This document shows positions 7,553 to 13,858 of a DNA stretch of 13,858 nt, piece by piece. The notes under the pieces were generated by a model, which worked only from the letters and a program-made list of their open reading frames with translations, had not been told where the DNA came from and searched no databases. Where the stretch lies: the NCBI GenBank assembly GCA_002311925.1, contig DCAK01000102.1:1835-15692 (forward strand), in the 5' to 3' direction. The position numbers were made by a program, and so were the translations under genes. The DNA is from Planctomycetes bacterium UBA1135 (GTDB taxonomy: Bacteria; Planctomycetota; UBA1135). Numbering within the stretch: the first letter of the stretch is position 1; each line of letters opens with the position of its first letter.

Positions 7553-7822
7553 GTGTCCGTCACCCAATCAGAAAAACAGCAGATTATTGCGGATTACGCC
7601 CGTTCCGAGGGCGATACCGGCTCCGTTGAAGTCCAGGTCGCAGTGTTGACCCGGCGCATCGAGAACCTGACCGCACACCTGAAAACCCACAAAAAGGATG
7701 TGAGCACGACCCGAGGTCTCCTCGGCCTCGTCGCCCGCCGCCGGCGCCTCCTGCGCTACCTGTTGGGCCGTGACTCCGCGCGCCACCATGCATTGGTCGA
7801 GCGCCTCGGACTCCGCCACTAG
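7553..7822 (+). CDS. rpsO: 30S ribosomal protein S15
   Basis: The 89-residue product has exactly the usual bacterial S15 length. S15 is a primary binder of 16S rRNA helices 20-22 and organises the platform of the small subunit. DTGSVEVQVAVLT (21-33) and HLKTHKKD (42-49) match the family, as does the end RRRRLLRYL...RLGLRH. Contact residues T22, G23, Q28, R35, H42 and D49 are kept. The following loop is odd: the usual HHSRRG reads VSTTRG (50-55), so Ser52 is Thr and the first Arg is Thr. A GTG start with AGGAGG 5 bp upstream is clear. The rpsO-pnp order is the classical operon seen in many bacteria, with 91 bp between the genes here. Confidence 0.97.
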   Translation: MSVTQSEKQQIIADYARSEGDTGSVEVQVAVLTRRIENLTAHLKTHKKDVSTTRGLLGLVARRRRLLRYLLGRDSARHHALVERLGLRH

Positions 7823-7877
7823 GGGGTTTTTGGAATCTGCATTCACACGGAAAATTCATAAACAATAAACAAAGAAA

Positions 7878-7902
7878 GCCTGCCCGAAGAGGCGGCATTC
7901 GG
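7878..7902 (+). promoter_or_regulatory. Alternative hairpins in the rpsO-pnp spacer
   Basis: Two mutually exclusive stems occur just before pnp. GCC-T-GCC (7878-7884) pairs with GGCGGC (7891-7896) with a one-base bulge, and CCGAA (7884-7888) pairs with TTCGG (7898-7902). In E. coli the pnp leader folds into stems cut by RNase III, after which PNPase represses its own synthesis. A similar role is possible but rests only on position. The spacer (7823-7913) is otherwise A-rich with no strong Shine-Dalgarno site. Confidence 0.25.
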
Positions 7903-7913
7903 AAAACGGAAAA

Positions 7914-10190
7914 ATGACAATCAGTAACAACAAGAATGTCCAGTCGGTCTCTCGCGAGATCGGCGGACGCACCTTGACCATCGAAAGCGGTTGGATCGCC
8001 AAGCAGGCGGGCGGCAGCGTTCTGGTCTCTTACGGCGAAACCGTGGTTATGTCCACGGCCGTCGACGGGGGTCCTCGCGACCTCCCCTTCTTCCCACTCA
8101 CCGTGGACTACCGCGAGAAGACCTACTCGGCCGGAAAGATTCCGGGCGGTTTCTTCAAGCGCGAAGCCAGGCCCACCACCAAGGAGGTGCTGGCGATGAG
8201 GATGCTGGACCGCTCGGTCCGGCCCATGTTCGCCCCGGGCTACGGCAACGAAGTCCAGGTGATGTCGGCCGTCCTCTCCTACGACCAGGAGAACGAGCCC
8301 GAAGTCCTTTCGATGATCGGCGGCATGGCCGCCCTTCACATCTCGAAGATTCCCATCGAGGGCCCGATGGCGGCCGTCCGCCTCGGTTGGGTCGACGGCA
8401 ACATTCTCGTGAACCCCACCCATACCGTACTCAGTGAAGACCGGAACATGCTCGACATGACCCTGTCCGCCACCAAGGACGCCGTCTGCATGGTGGAAGC
8501 CGGAGCCAAGATCCTGCCCGATGCCGAGGTCGCCAAGGCCTTGGCCGCCGGTCACGAGGTCTGCCGCGAAATCTGCGAGATGATGGACGAGCTTCGTGAG
8601 AAGGTCGGCGTCGACAAGATCGAGGTGGAAGCCCCGGTCGAAGACACCGAGGCCCTGGACGCCGTCCGCGGCGAATGGGACGACGCCACCATCCGCAAGG
8701 CCCTTCTCACCGAGGGTAAGTTCGAGCGCTACGACGCCGCCGACGCCATCGTGGCCGAGGTCATCGAAGCCAAGGCGGACAAGGACGACGAAGAGTCGGC
8801 CAGCCGCTGGAAGAAGGCGGCCAAGGCCGTCATCAACGAGGTCGAGCGCCAGATGACGCTGGAAGGTCAGCGCGTCGACGGTCGCGACACCACCACCATC
8901 CGCGACATCGAGATCGAGACCAGCCTGTTGCCGCGGACGCACGGCTCGATTCTCTTCACGCGCGGAGAAACCCAGTCCATCGTCACCACCACCCTGGGCT
9001 CGACCGAGGACGAGCAGTTTCTCGATGGCCTGCGCCACGAGAAAGTGACTTCCCGCTTCCTCCTGCACTACAACTTCCCTCCTTACTGCACGGGCGAAGC
9101 CAAGAGGCTGTTCGGCACCTCCCGCCGCGAACTGGGCCACGGGGTCCTGGCGGAAAGGGCGCTCAAGCCGGTTCTTCCCGAGTACGAGGAGTTTCCCTAC
9201 ACCATTCGAATCGTGAGTGACATCACCGAATCGAACGGCTCGTCCTCGATGGCCACCGTCTGTGGTGGTTGCCTGTCGATGATGGATGCCGGGGTGCCCC
9301 TGAAGGCCCCCGTCGCCGGAATCGCCATGGGGATGATCGCCGACGGCGACAACCACGCCATCCTGTCCGACATCCTGGGGTCCGAGGACCACCACGGTGA
9401 CATGGACTTCAAGGTGGCGGGGACCCGCGAGGGAATCACCGCGATTCAGATGGACATCAAGGTCAAGGGCCTCAAGCCCGAGGTTCTGCAGTCCGCTCTC
9501 GACCAGGCCCGCGACGGCCGCCTCCACATCCTGGACAAGATGGCGGAAGCCCTGTCCGAGCCCCGCGAGAACCTGTCTCCCTACGCGCCGGCCAACAAGG
9601 CCGTCATCATCCCGACCGACAAGATCGGTTTTCTCATCGGCCCCAAGGGCGCCAACATCCGCGATTTGCAGGAGACCTTCGGGGTCAATGTCAACATCGT
9701 GGACGACACGACCGGAACCGTTCAGGTCTCGGGCAACCCCGAGGAAAATGTGGACGCCTGCATCGAGCGGATTCGCCAGCAGACCCGCAAGATCGAGATC
9801 GGCGAGCGTTACACCGGAGCCGTGACCAGCGTCAAGGACTTCGGCTGCTTCGTGGACCTGGGTGGCGGGCAGGAGGGGATGTGTCACATCTCCGAGCTCG
9901 ACACCGAACGGGTCGGCGTGGTGGAGGACATCTGCAAGGAAGGCGACGAGATCGAAGTCGTCGTCGTCAATGTGGATGAGCGCTCCGGCAAGATCCGCAT
10001 CAGCCGCAAGGTCGCCCTGGTCCCCGAGGACGAGGTCGAGGCCGCCATCAAGGCCGCGCAGGACACCGGCCCCCGAGGAGGGGGTGGTGGACGCGGTCGC
10101 GGCGGAGACCGTGGCCGGGGTGGAGATCGCGGACGTGGCGGAGACCGAGGTGGCCGCGACCGCGGCAGCCGGTCCTACGCCCGTAGCTGA
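7914..10190 (+). CDS. pnp: Polynucleotide phosphorylase with RG-rich C-terminal tail
   Basis: This 758-residue exoribonuclease degrades RNA 3' to 5' using phosphate, releasing nucleoside diphosphates, as a trimer in the cytoplasm. Domain order is complete: first RNase PH core (about 10-230, with FFKREARPTTKE at 80-91), helical linker (about 235-320), and second RNase PH core (about 325-550). The second core has GTSRRELGHGVLAERAL (401-417), SNGSSSMATVCGG (440-452) and EDHHGDMDFKVAGT (491-504), which hold the phosphate- and metal-binding residues. A KH domain follows with GPKG (576-579), then an S1 domain (about 628-700, KDFGCFVDL). The tail is unusual: three RGRGGD units (727-744) in an arginine/glycine-rich stretch ending at 758. 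ATG at 7914 matches the family start; it has no strong ribosome binding site. Confidence 0.97.
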   Translation: MTISNNKNVQSVSREIGGRTLTIESGWIAKQAGGSVLVSYGETVVMSTAVDGGPRDLPFFPLTVDYREKTYSAGKIPGGFFKREARPTTKEVLAMRMLDRSVRPMFAPGYGNEVQVMSAVLSYDQENEPEVLSMIGGMAALHISKIPIEGPMAAVRLGWVDGNILVNPTHTVLSEDRNMLDMTLSATKDAVCMVEAGAKILPDAEVAKALAAGHEVCREICEMMDELREKVGVDKIEVEAPVEDTEALDAVRGEWDDATIRKALLTEGKFERYDAADAIVAEVIEAKADKDDEESASRWKKAAKAVINEVERQMTLEGQRVDGRDTTTIRDIEIETSLLPRTHGSILFTRGETQSIVTTTLGSTEDEQFLDGLRHEKVTSRFLLHYNFPPYCTGEAKRLFGTSRRELGHGVLAERALKPVLPEYEEFPYTIRIVSDITESNGSSSMATVCGGCLSMMDAGVPLKAPVAGIAMGMIADGDNHAILSDILGSEDHHGDMDFKVAGTREGITAIQMDIKVKGLKPEVLQSALDQARDGRLHILDKMAEALSEPRENLSPYAPANKAVIIPTDKIGFLIGPKGANIRDLQETFGVNVNIVDDTTGTVQVSGNPEENVDACIERIRQQTRKIEIGERYTGAVTSVKDFGCFVDLGGGQEGMCHISELDTERVGVVEDICKEGDEIEVVVVNVDERSGKIRISRKVALVPEDEVEAAIKAAQDTGPRGGGGGRGRGGDRGRGGDRGRGGDRGGRDRGSRSYARS
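10092..10145 (+). repeat. Three 18-bp units encoding RGRGGD in the pnp tail
   Basis: Units at 10092-10109, 10110-10127 and 10128-10145 each encode RGRGGD. Their arginine, glycine and aspartate codons vary between units. The peptide is thus better conserved than the DNA, which points to an old repeat kept by selection on the protein and not to a recent slippage event. Confidence 0.8.
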
Positions 10191-10202
10191 AAATAAAAGG
10201 AC

Positions 10203-10223
10203 GGGGGCGGTCCATCCGCCCCC
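10203..10223 (+). terminator. Strong GC hairpin after pnp, probable terminator
   Basis: GGGGGCGG (10203-10210) pairs perfectly with CCGCCCCC (10216-10223) around a five-base loop TCCAT. It lies 12 bases past the pnp stop. The downstream sequence is ATCCCTTGTCC, with no T-run, so it is not a textbook intrinsic terminator. It would still stall polymerase or protect the 3' end of the rpsO-pnp message. Confidence 0.6.
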
Positions 10224-10264
10224 ATCCCTTGTCCCTGAAAGGGGTTCGGTGCCACAAGGAGTCG

Positions 10265-10276
10265 TTTTCCGGAAAA
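10265..10276. promoter_or_regulatory. Perfect 12-bp palindrome between pnp and exported-protein gene
   Basis: TTTTCCGGAAAA is perfectly symmetric and overlaps a second palindrome, GAAAATTTTC (10272-10281). A dimeric DNA-binding protein could recognise such a site. It is AT-rich against a GC-rich background, which marks it as non-coding and perhaps regulatory. There is no other evidence of function. Confidence 0.3.
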
Positions 10277-10296
10277 TTTTCTCGGAATTCGGTCAA

Positions 10297-10312
10297 ACGG
10301 AAGTGATTCCGT
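10297..10312 (+). promoter_or_regulatory. Hairpin with GTGA tetraloop upstream of exported-protein gene
   Basis: ACGGAA (10297-10302) pairs with TTCCGT (10307-10312) in six pairs around GTGA, a GNRA-type tetraloop in RNA. It lies just before the putative -10 box, so it may be either an operator or the end of an upstream transcript. Confidence 0.25.
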
Positions 10313-10320
10313 GTCGTTGG

Positions 10321-10345
10321 TAGACTAGACTGGGTTGTTCAGTCT
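10321..10345 (+). promoter_or_regulatory. Candidate -10 region and leader hairpin of the exported-protein gene
   Basis: TAGACT occurs twice in overlap (10321-10326 and 10326-10331) and resembles a -10 box; no clear -35 is seen. AGACTG (10327-10332) pairs with CAGTCT (10340-10345) in six perfect pairs around a seven-base loop, ending 7 bases before the ATG at 10353. The hairpin would fall at the very 5' end of the message or act as an operator over the promoter. Confidence 0.3.
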
Positions 10346-10352
10346 CTCGAAA

Positions 10353-10760
10353 ATGATGCTTTTCTCACTCCTACTGTCCGGACTCCTGGCTTCACCCGTT
10401 GCCGGGGACTCTGTCCCGGTGGACTCTGTTCTTGTTCAAGATCAGGTCAACCTTGATAAATCTCTCGTGCGTTGGGGGAACCCCGCCAACTTCGACCCCG
10501 CCAAAAAGGCGCTGGTCGGCACCGTGCGAACGAAGGAGGTCTACAGGATGATTCCAGCCTGGCAGCTGATTCAGAAAGAAAAGGTCAAGAAGGGCACCGC
10601 CCGACACGAGGTGCTCATGCGCGAAACTACTGCCGTCTACAAACGAGCCCTCGGGCGCGCCGCTAAGGCACGCAATACGGTGCTCATCGTCGAACAAGGT
10701 GGAATCTCGGGTTACGCTAGCGTGGCCGACTTGACGGGCGCTATCATCGCCGCCCTCTGA
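10353..10760 (+). CDS. Small exported protein, possibly a minimal Skp/OmpH-like protein
   Basis: The 135-residue product starts with a signal peptide, MMLFSLLLSGLLASPVAG, with likely cleavage after residue 18, so it should be periplasmic. I do not firmly recognise the family. The layout recalls Skp/OmpH chaperones: an early strand (ALVGTVRTKEVY, 53-64), PAW at 68-70, a charged helix (about 71-108), then a strand pair LIVEQGG (111-117) and a closing ADLTGAIIAAL (125-135) like the DITxxVIKAL end of OmpH proteins. The helix is far shorter than Skp tentacles. ATG at 10353 is preferred over TTG at 10335, because the latter lies inside the leader hairpin and adds six residues before the signal peptide. 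It stands alone between pnp and the secretin gene, with a 41-bp gap to the latter. Confidence 0.6.
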   Translation: MMLFSLLLSGLLASPVAGDSVPVDSVLVQDQVNLDKSLVRWGNPANFDPAKKALVGTVRTKEVYRMIPAWQLIQKEKVKKGTARHEVLMRETTAVYKRALGRAAKARNTVLIVEQGGISGYASVADLTGAIIAAL

Positions 10761-10801
10761 GGGACCGCCGTCAGCCGGGTTCCTTCAGGCTTTCCAGCTT
10801 G

Positions 10802-12130
10802 ATGCTTCGGACCACCCTTGCGGCCTCATTTCTCCTCGTCAGCGGGGGGTGCGGGTCTCTATGGGCTCCCTTGGGGGAAGGGGAATTGCCACCCGATGTG
10901 GGGATCAGCACCGGCGACGCCTTCGAAACCCAGGATTCCGTATCGCCTCTTCCCGAGACCCTCGAGGAGCGCTTCCCCTTCGTGCGCTTCATTCGGCACG
11001 AATCGGGATTGGTTTCCGGTCTAATCACCGTTCCCGCTGGGGAGGGGGACAAGGTTGTCACCCGCCTGAAGCTGTTTTGTACCTGCGACGACCGGGAAAT
11101 CGCCCCCACGATCATTGAAGCAGTCCCTGATGTGGGTGGCGTGTTCACCGGCGACCCCGGATTGTCACCCTGGCTGGCCAAGGAAGAGAACGCCATGACA
11201 GTCCTCACGGTCGAGGATGTCATCCGCATCACCGGCTCCGAGGAGGATTTCATGGAGGTGTTCCACGCAGTGGACCTCTGGTACAACTCCTCTCCGCAGG
11301 TGGAAATTCGGGCGGAAGTCTATGAAATCACCTCCTCCAAGGCCTTCGAGCGGGGCATCCGTCCTGTCGGGGGAAACGCTCTCTTTGAAAGCACGGATTC
11401 GGGGAGCTTCATCCAGGGATTGGGCGGAGGTTTCGCCTCCTCAAGCAATCCCAACTATTCACTCGACAATCCCAACACGGGAGCTGGAGCCGGGACGGGC
11501 GGGGTGATTCAATTTGGCATTCTCCGGGACGAGATTCAATTTCAGGCCTTCCTGCAAATACTGGAGACCGCCGACTCAGTCGACATCCTCGCTCGGCCCA
11601 GCATGGTGGTCCGCAATGGGGTCCCTGCCACCTTGACCTCCACCGAGGAGATTCCTTATCTCAATCCGACCGGGGTCAGTCTTCAGGGGGTGACGGGATT
11701 CACCCTCAACACAAAATCGGCGGGGGTCACTTTGAAGGTGGTCCCATTCCTGATGGGGGTCGATACCATCCACTTGGTGATCGACGCCCAGGTGAGTCGC
11801 ATCAGCCGCAACGTTTCCGTGGGAACCGACACTTCAGGGGCCCCCATCACCATTCCCTCCCTGACCAATCGGTCGGCCAAGACCGAGGTTTATGTCCGGT
11901 CCGGCCAACGCGTGGTCATCGGCGGCCTCAAGAACAAGGAGGAACGCAACGTCACCAACAAGTTCCCGATTCTCGGGGACATTCCGTTGCTGGGCTGGCT
12001 CTTTTCCTCCGAGGAAAGAGTCACGGTTGACACAGAGGTTCTCTTCGTGATTCAACCCCGGGTCACCACCCGCGGGGCGACCATCTCTCCTTTCGGTGAA
12101 ATCTTCGACCCCTTCGAGGAAGGACCCTAG
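10802..12130 (+). CDS. Compact secretin (type II/III secretion family), probable lipoprotein
   Basis: This 442-residue protein ends in a clear secretin barrel domain (about 230-422), the outer-membrane channel of type II/III secretion and type IV pili. Diagnostic stretches are RPSMVVRNGVPATL (265-278), GVTLKVVPFL (308-317), VVIGGLKNKEER (371-382) and PILGDIPLLGWLF (389-401), then VLFVIQPRVTT. Before it, about 130-185 looks like one N-domain edge (VEDVIRITGSEEDF then SPQVEIRAEVYEIT). Standard GspD proteins have about 650 residues with an N0 domain and several N-repeats, so most of the periplasmic part is missing. The N-terminus is a signal peptide ending SGGC (C17), an imperfect lipobox. ATG at 10802 is used; a TTG directly before it adds only one residue. 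The GspK-like gene that follows supports a type II secretion or pseudopilus role. Confidence 0.85.
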   Translation: MLRTTLAASFLLVSGGCGSLWAPLGEGELPPDVGISTGDAFETQDSVSPLPETLEERFPFVRFIRHESGLVSGLITVPAGEGDKVVTRLKLFCTCDDREIAPTIIEAVPDVGGVFTGDPGLSPWLAKEENAMTVLTVEDVIRITGSEEDFMEVFHAVDLWYNSSPQVEIRAEVYEITSSKAFERGIRPVGGNALFESTDSGSFIQGLGGGFASSSNPNYSLDNPNTGAGAGTGGVIQFGILRDEIQFQAFLQILETADSVDILARPSMVVRNGVPATLTSTEEIPYLNPTGVSLQGVTGFTLNTKSAGVTLKVVPFLMGVDTIHLVIDAQVSRISRNVSVGTDTSGAPITIPSLTNRSAKTEVYVRSGQRVVIGGLKNKEERNVTNKFPILGDIPLLGWLFSSEERVTVDTEVLFVIQPRVTTRGATISPFGEIFDPFEEGP

Positions 12131-13730
12131 GTTCGGCGCCGTCCCAGATAGGGTGGGACCCGAGGGCGCAACCAAGTTGAAGGGCCTTGCCGGAAGGCGT
12201 CGCCTTGGCGAGGGCGGGGTGATTCTCATCCTCACTCTTTTCGTTCTTCTCATCACCTACGCCATGGTGACCCAGCTGACCCTGAGCACCTCCGTCGCAT
12301 GGATGACATCCAAGAACGCCTCCAACCGAATTCGGATGGAGTTGGCCTGCAAGAGCGCCGCGGAGCAGATTCTCGGGGTTCTTGCCGACGATGCCGCAGG
12401 GGGGGGGCTCGGCGGAGCTTCGGCTGAAGCGCAATCCTTGCTTGGCGAACTCGGCTATGCGGACGGTGATGCCGATGCAGGCGGAGGCGGGGCGGCCGAG
12501 GGGGAGGATGCGGCCGAGGAGGAGCCCGATTCCGATTCCCTTCAGGATTCTTGGGCCAAGCCCATGCGCGTCGTGATGGGGGACATCCAGATTACTTCAT
12601 GGGTTCAGGATGAATGCGGAAAATTCAATCTCCTGACCCTCGTGAGTCCTGGAATCGAAGAACGCGACGCCGCAAAGGAGCGGTGCCAGAGGATTATTGA
12701 TTTCCTGCGGGAGGAATTCGACGATGACCTCGATTTCACCCAGGCGGGTCGCATCACCGAGGAAATCGTCCAATGGCTCGAGGGGAGCAATCGAAACCTG
12801 GATTGGCCGGCTCCCCTGCGCCACTCCGGGTCGGAGGAAAGCGAAAGAATCCTGATGCTGGACCTTGAAGAGCTCCTTCTTCTCGAGGGCGTCACTCCAA
12901 ACCTCTACCACGACCAAGTTAGGGACGAGGACCGCATCGCTCCAGGACTGGAAACCGTTTTCACAGTGTGGACTTCCGTCGATCTTGATTCCCCCGACGC
13001 GAGCGATGATCCGGGAACCTCCCCCGCCGAAGAGGCGAGCCTTTTTGGAGATTCTGTTGATTCCGGGGGCGGGCTTGGGGAAGAGTCCAGTCTCGAAACA
13101 TCGGTGGCAGTGGACGATCGACTCTCAGGCGCCCAAGGGGGTTTGGATGATGTCCTTGAAGCGGGCGCCGGGGTGGGAATTCGTCTCAATTTGAACACCA
13201 TGCCCAGAGCGGTCCTGGAGGGTCTCCTTTCAACCAGCGAACTTCCGGCGGGTTTGGTGAAGGACATCCTCCACTTTCGCAACGAAGTGGACGAGGAGGC
13301 CATCGCCGAGGAGGGGCAGGACGAGGTGGATGTCGAAGCTCAGGCCCTTGAGAGGGCCCTGTACGGTGAAACCTTCGAGAAACCGATGCAGTTCTTTGCC
13401 TCGGTGGACGACCTGGAGGAGGTTCCGGGATGGGACAGTCGGTTGGACGACGAGCAGCAGGAACGCGTCAAGGAGCTGGTCGGAACCCAATCCGATGTCT
13501 TTTCCGTCCACCTTTGGGCTCGAATTCCACCCCAGGACTGGGTCCAAGAGAGTCGCTACGAGGAGCCCACCGGTCCGGTCCTGAGAATGAGGGCCATCGT
13601 TTGGCGCCGGGCGGGTTCTGAAGGGACCCGCTTTATCTTGATTCGCCCCTGGCATGTTGTTTCCCGGACGCGATGGACGATTCCTGATTTCCAGTGGGAC
13701 CTGCCTGTTTACGAGCCGCCAAGGTGGTGA
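12096..13730 (+). CDS. gspK: Minor pseudopilin GspK-like protein, acidic
   Basis: The product (544 residues from GTG at 12096) resembles GspK, the tip pseudopilin of type II secretion. A basic GRRRLGEGG (32-41) precedes one hydrophobic helix (42-60). Cleavage by the prepilin peptidase would follow G41, and the usual Glu at +5 is absent, as is normal for GspK. DECGKFNLLTL (172-182) and IRLNLNTMPRAVLEGLL (362-378) are the paired (K/R)xNLNT-type segments of the family, each followed by helical SAM-like parts; MQFFASVDDLEEVPG (431-445) also fits. It is longer than typical members (about 300-350) because of acidic, glycine-rich insertions at about 101-152 and 296-358. The start is uncertain: GTG at 12096 overlaps the secretin by 35 bp, and GTG at 12153 is an alternative. 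It follows the secretin as one unit. Confidence 0.75.
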   Translation: MKSSTPSRKDPRFGAVPDRVGPEGATKLKGLAGRRRLGEGGVILILTLFVLLITYAMVTQLTLSTSVAWMTSKNASNRIRMELACKSAAEQILGVLADDAAGGGLGGASAEAQSLLGELGYADGDADAGGGGAAEGEDAAEEEPDSDSLQDSWAKPMRVVMGDIQITSWVQDECGKFNLLTLVSPGIEERDAAKERCQRIIDFLREEFDDDLDFTQAGRITEEIVQWLEGSNRNLDWPAPLRHSGSEESERILMLDLEELLLLEGVTPNLYHDQVRDEDRIAPGLETVFTVWTSVDLDSPDASDDPGTSPAEEASLFGDSVDSGGGLGEESSLETSVAVDDRLSGAQGGLDDVLEAGAGVGIRLNLNTMPRAVLEGLLSTSELPAGLVKDILHFRNEVDEEAIAEEGQDEVDVEAQALERALYGETFEKPMQFFASVDDLEEVPGWDSRLDDEQQERVKELVGTQSDVFSVHLWARIPPQDWVQESRYEEPTGPVLRMRAIVWRRAGSEGTRFILIRPWHVVSRTRWTIPDFQWDLPVYEPPRW

Positions 13731-13749
13731 GGGGAATTTTGAATTCCCC
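13731..13749 (+). terminator. Hairpin immediately after the gspK-like stop
   Basis: GGGGAATT (13731-13738) pairs perfectly with AATTCCCC (13742-13749) around TTG. It starts one base after the stop codon and lacks a T-run. It could end or attenuate transcription, or sit at the start of the next message. A competing CCCC/GGGG pairing is possible just downstream. Confidence 0.35.
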
Positions 13750-13858
13750 GAAGGAAGGGGGGAGTTCCATCCAACCCGCGAGTCGCAACAGGCTGCGGGC
13801 TTCCCGTTTCACCCGCGGGCTTGATCCCTCCCTTTGCGCCCGGGCCAGCAGTCGCCGA
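13750..13858. other. Right-edge stretch, possible start of another gene
   Basis: This stretch has no confident gene. On the + strand a GTG at 13727-13729 overlaps the gspK-like stop (GTGA) and stays open to the window end (44 codons, arginine-rich), so a coupled downstream secretion gene is possible. A purine-rich GGAAGGGGGGAG (13752-13763) could be a ribosome binding site, but no ATG follows at the right distance. No recognisable protein motif is present. Confidence 0.2.

Noticed and set aside
7818..7840. GGGGGTTTTTGG after rpsO as an intrinsic terminator
   Set aside because: There is no matching C-rich arm upstream to form a stem, and pnp normally shares the rpsO transcript.
7584..9887. 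A 767-codon open frame on the minus strand opposite rpsO-pnp
   Set aside because: It lies antisense to an unmistakable PNPase. Its low-complexity Gly/His/Asp/Val-rich translation is typical of an antisense frame in GC-rich coding DNA, and it has no recognisable domain.
10092..10145. CRISPR-like or mobile repeat in the pnp tail
   Set aside because: The units are contiguous, in frame, coding and synonymous-diverged, with no spacers.
13731..13858. A minus-strand gene entering from the right edge
   Set aside because: Two minus frames are open here, but they also run on into the antisense of gspK and show no recognisable motif.

Overview
This GC-rich window is densely coded and almost wholly on the + strand. 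It comes from a Gram-negative bacterium: there are lipoprotein signals, an outer-membrane secretin and a type II secretion pseudopilin. The mix of a Tm-1-like UPF0261/TIM-barrel pair, a class I xylose isomerase, a short secretin with an acidic GspK, and several starts without a Shine-Dalgarno sequence would fit Planctomycetota or a neighbouring, mostly uncultured phylum. That placement is an impression; the window carries no taxonomic marker beyond rpsO and pnp.

Bases 1-6740 form a sugar-catabolism locus. At the left edge the first 18 codons of a divergent minus-strand gene (N-terminus MKTIQGPAIFLAQYMGDE) look like a sugar phosphate isomerase/epimerase. Facing it is a tightly packed set of six + strand genes: a UPF0261 (Tm-1 N-terminal-like) protein, a PEP-hydrolase-like TIM barrel (Tm-1 C-terminal-like) sharing an ATGA overlap with it, a small cupin, an MFS transporter, class I xylose isomerase (xylA, overlapping the transporter by 8 bp) and xylulokinase (xylB). 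Gaps run from -8 to +43 bp, so one transcript is likely. The clear steps are import, xylose to xylulose, and xylulose to xylulose-5-phosphate. The first three genes have no proven role. The xylulokinase is unusual: it lacks a segment of about 25-30 residues that normally holds the conserved YxxGERTP motif.

Bases 6741-7422 hold a lipoprotein of unknown function. Bases 7423-10190 are the classic RNA-turnover/translation pair rpsO-pnp. The rpsO leader holds a 7-bp hairpin with a G-U pair next to C-G pairs, which may be an S15 autoregulatory element. The S15 protein has an altered rRNA-contact loop. PNPase is complete and ends in an unusual RGRGGD-repeat tail.

Bases 10191-10352 are a short intergenic stretch packed with inverted repeats, including a strong GC hairpin after pnp. 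It is followed by a small exported protein, possibly a minimal Skp/OmpH-like chaperone, then a compact lipoprotein secretin and a GspK-type minor pseudopilin, apparently the start of a type II secretion or pseudopilus cluster that continues past the right edge.

I saw no tRNA, rRNA, CRISPR array, insertion sequence or phage gene. The most novel-looking material is the Tm-1-like pair inside a xylose operon, the shortened xylulokinase, the RGG-tailed PNPase and the compact secretin module. None of these alone proves a new system.
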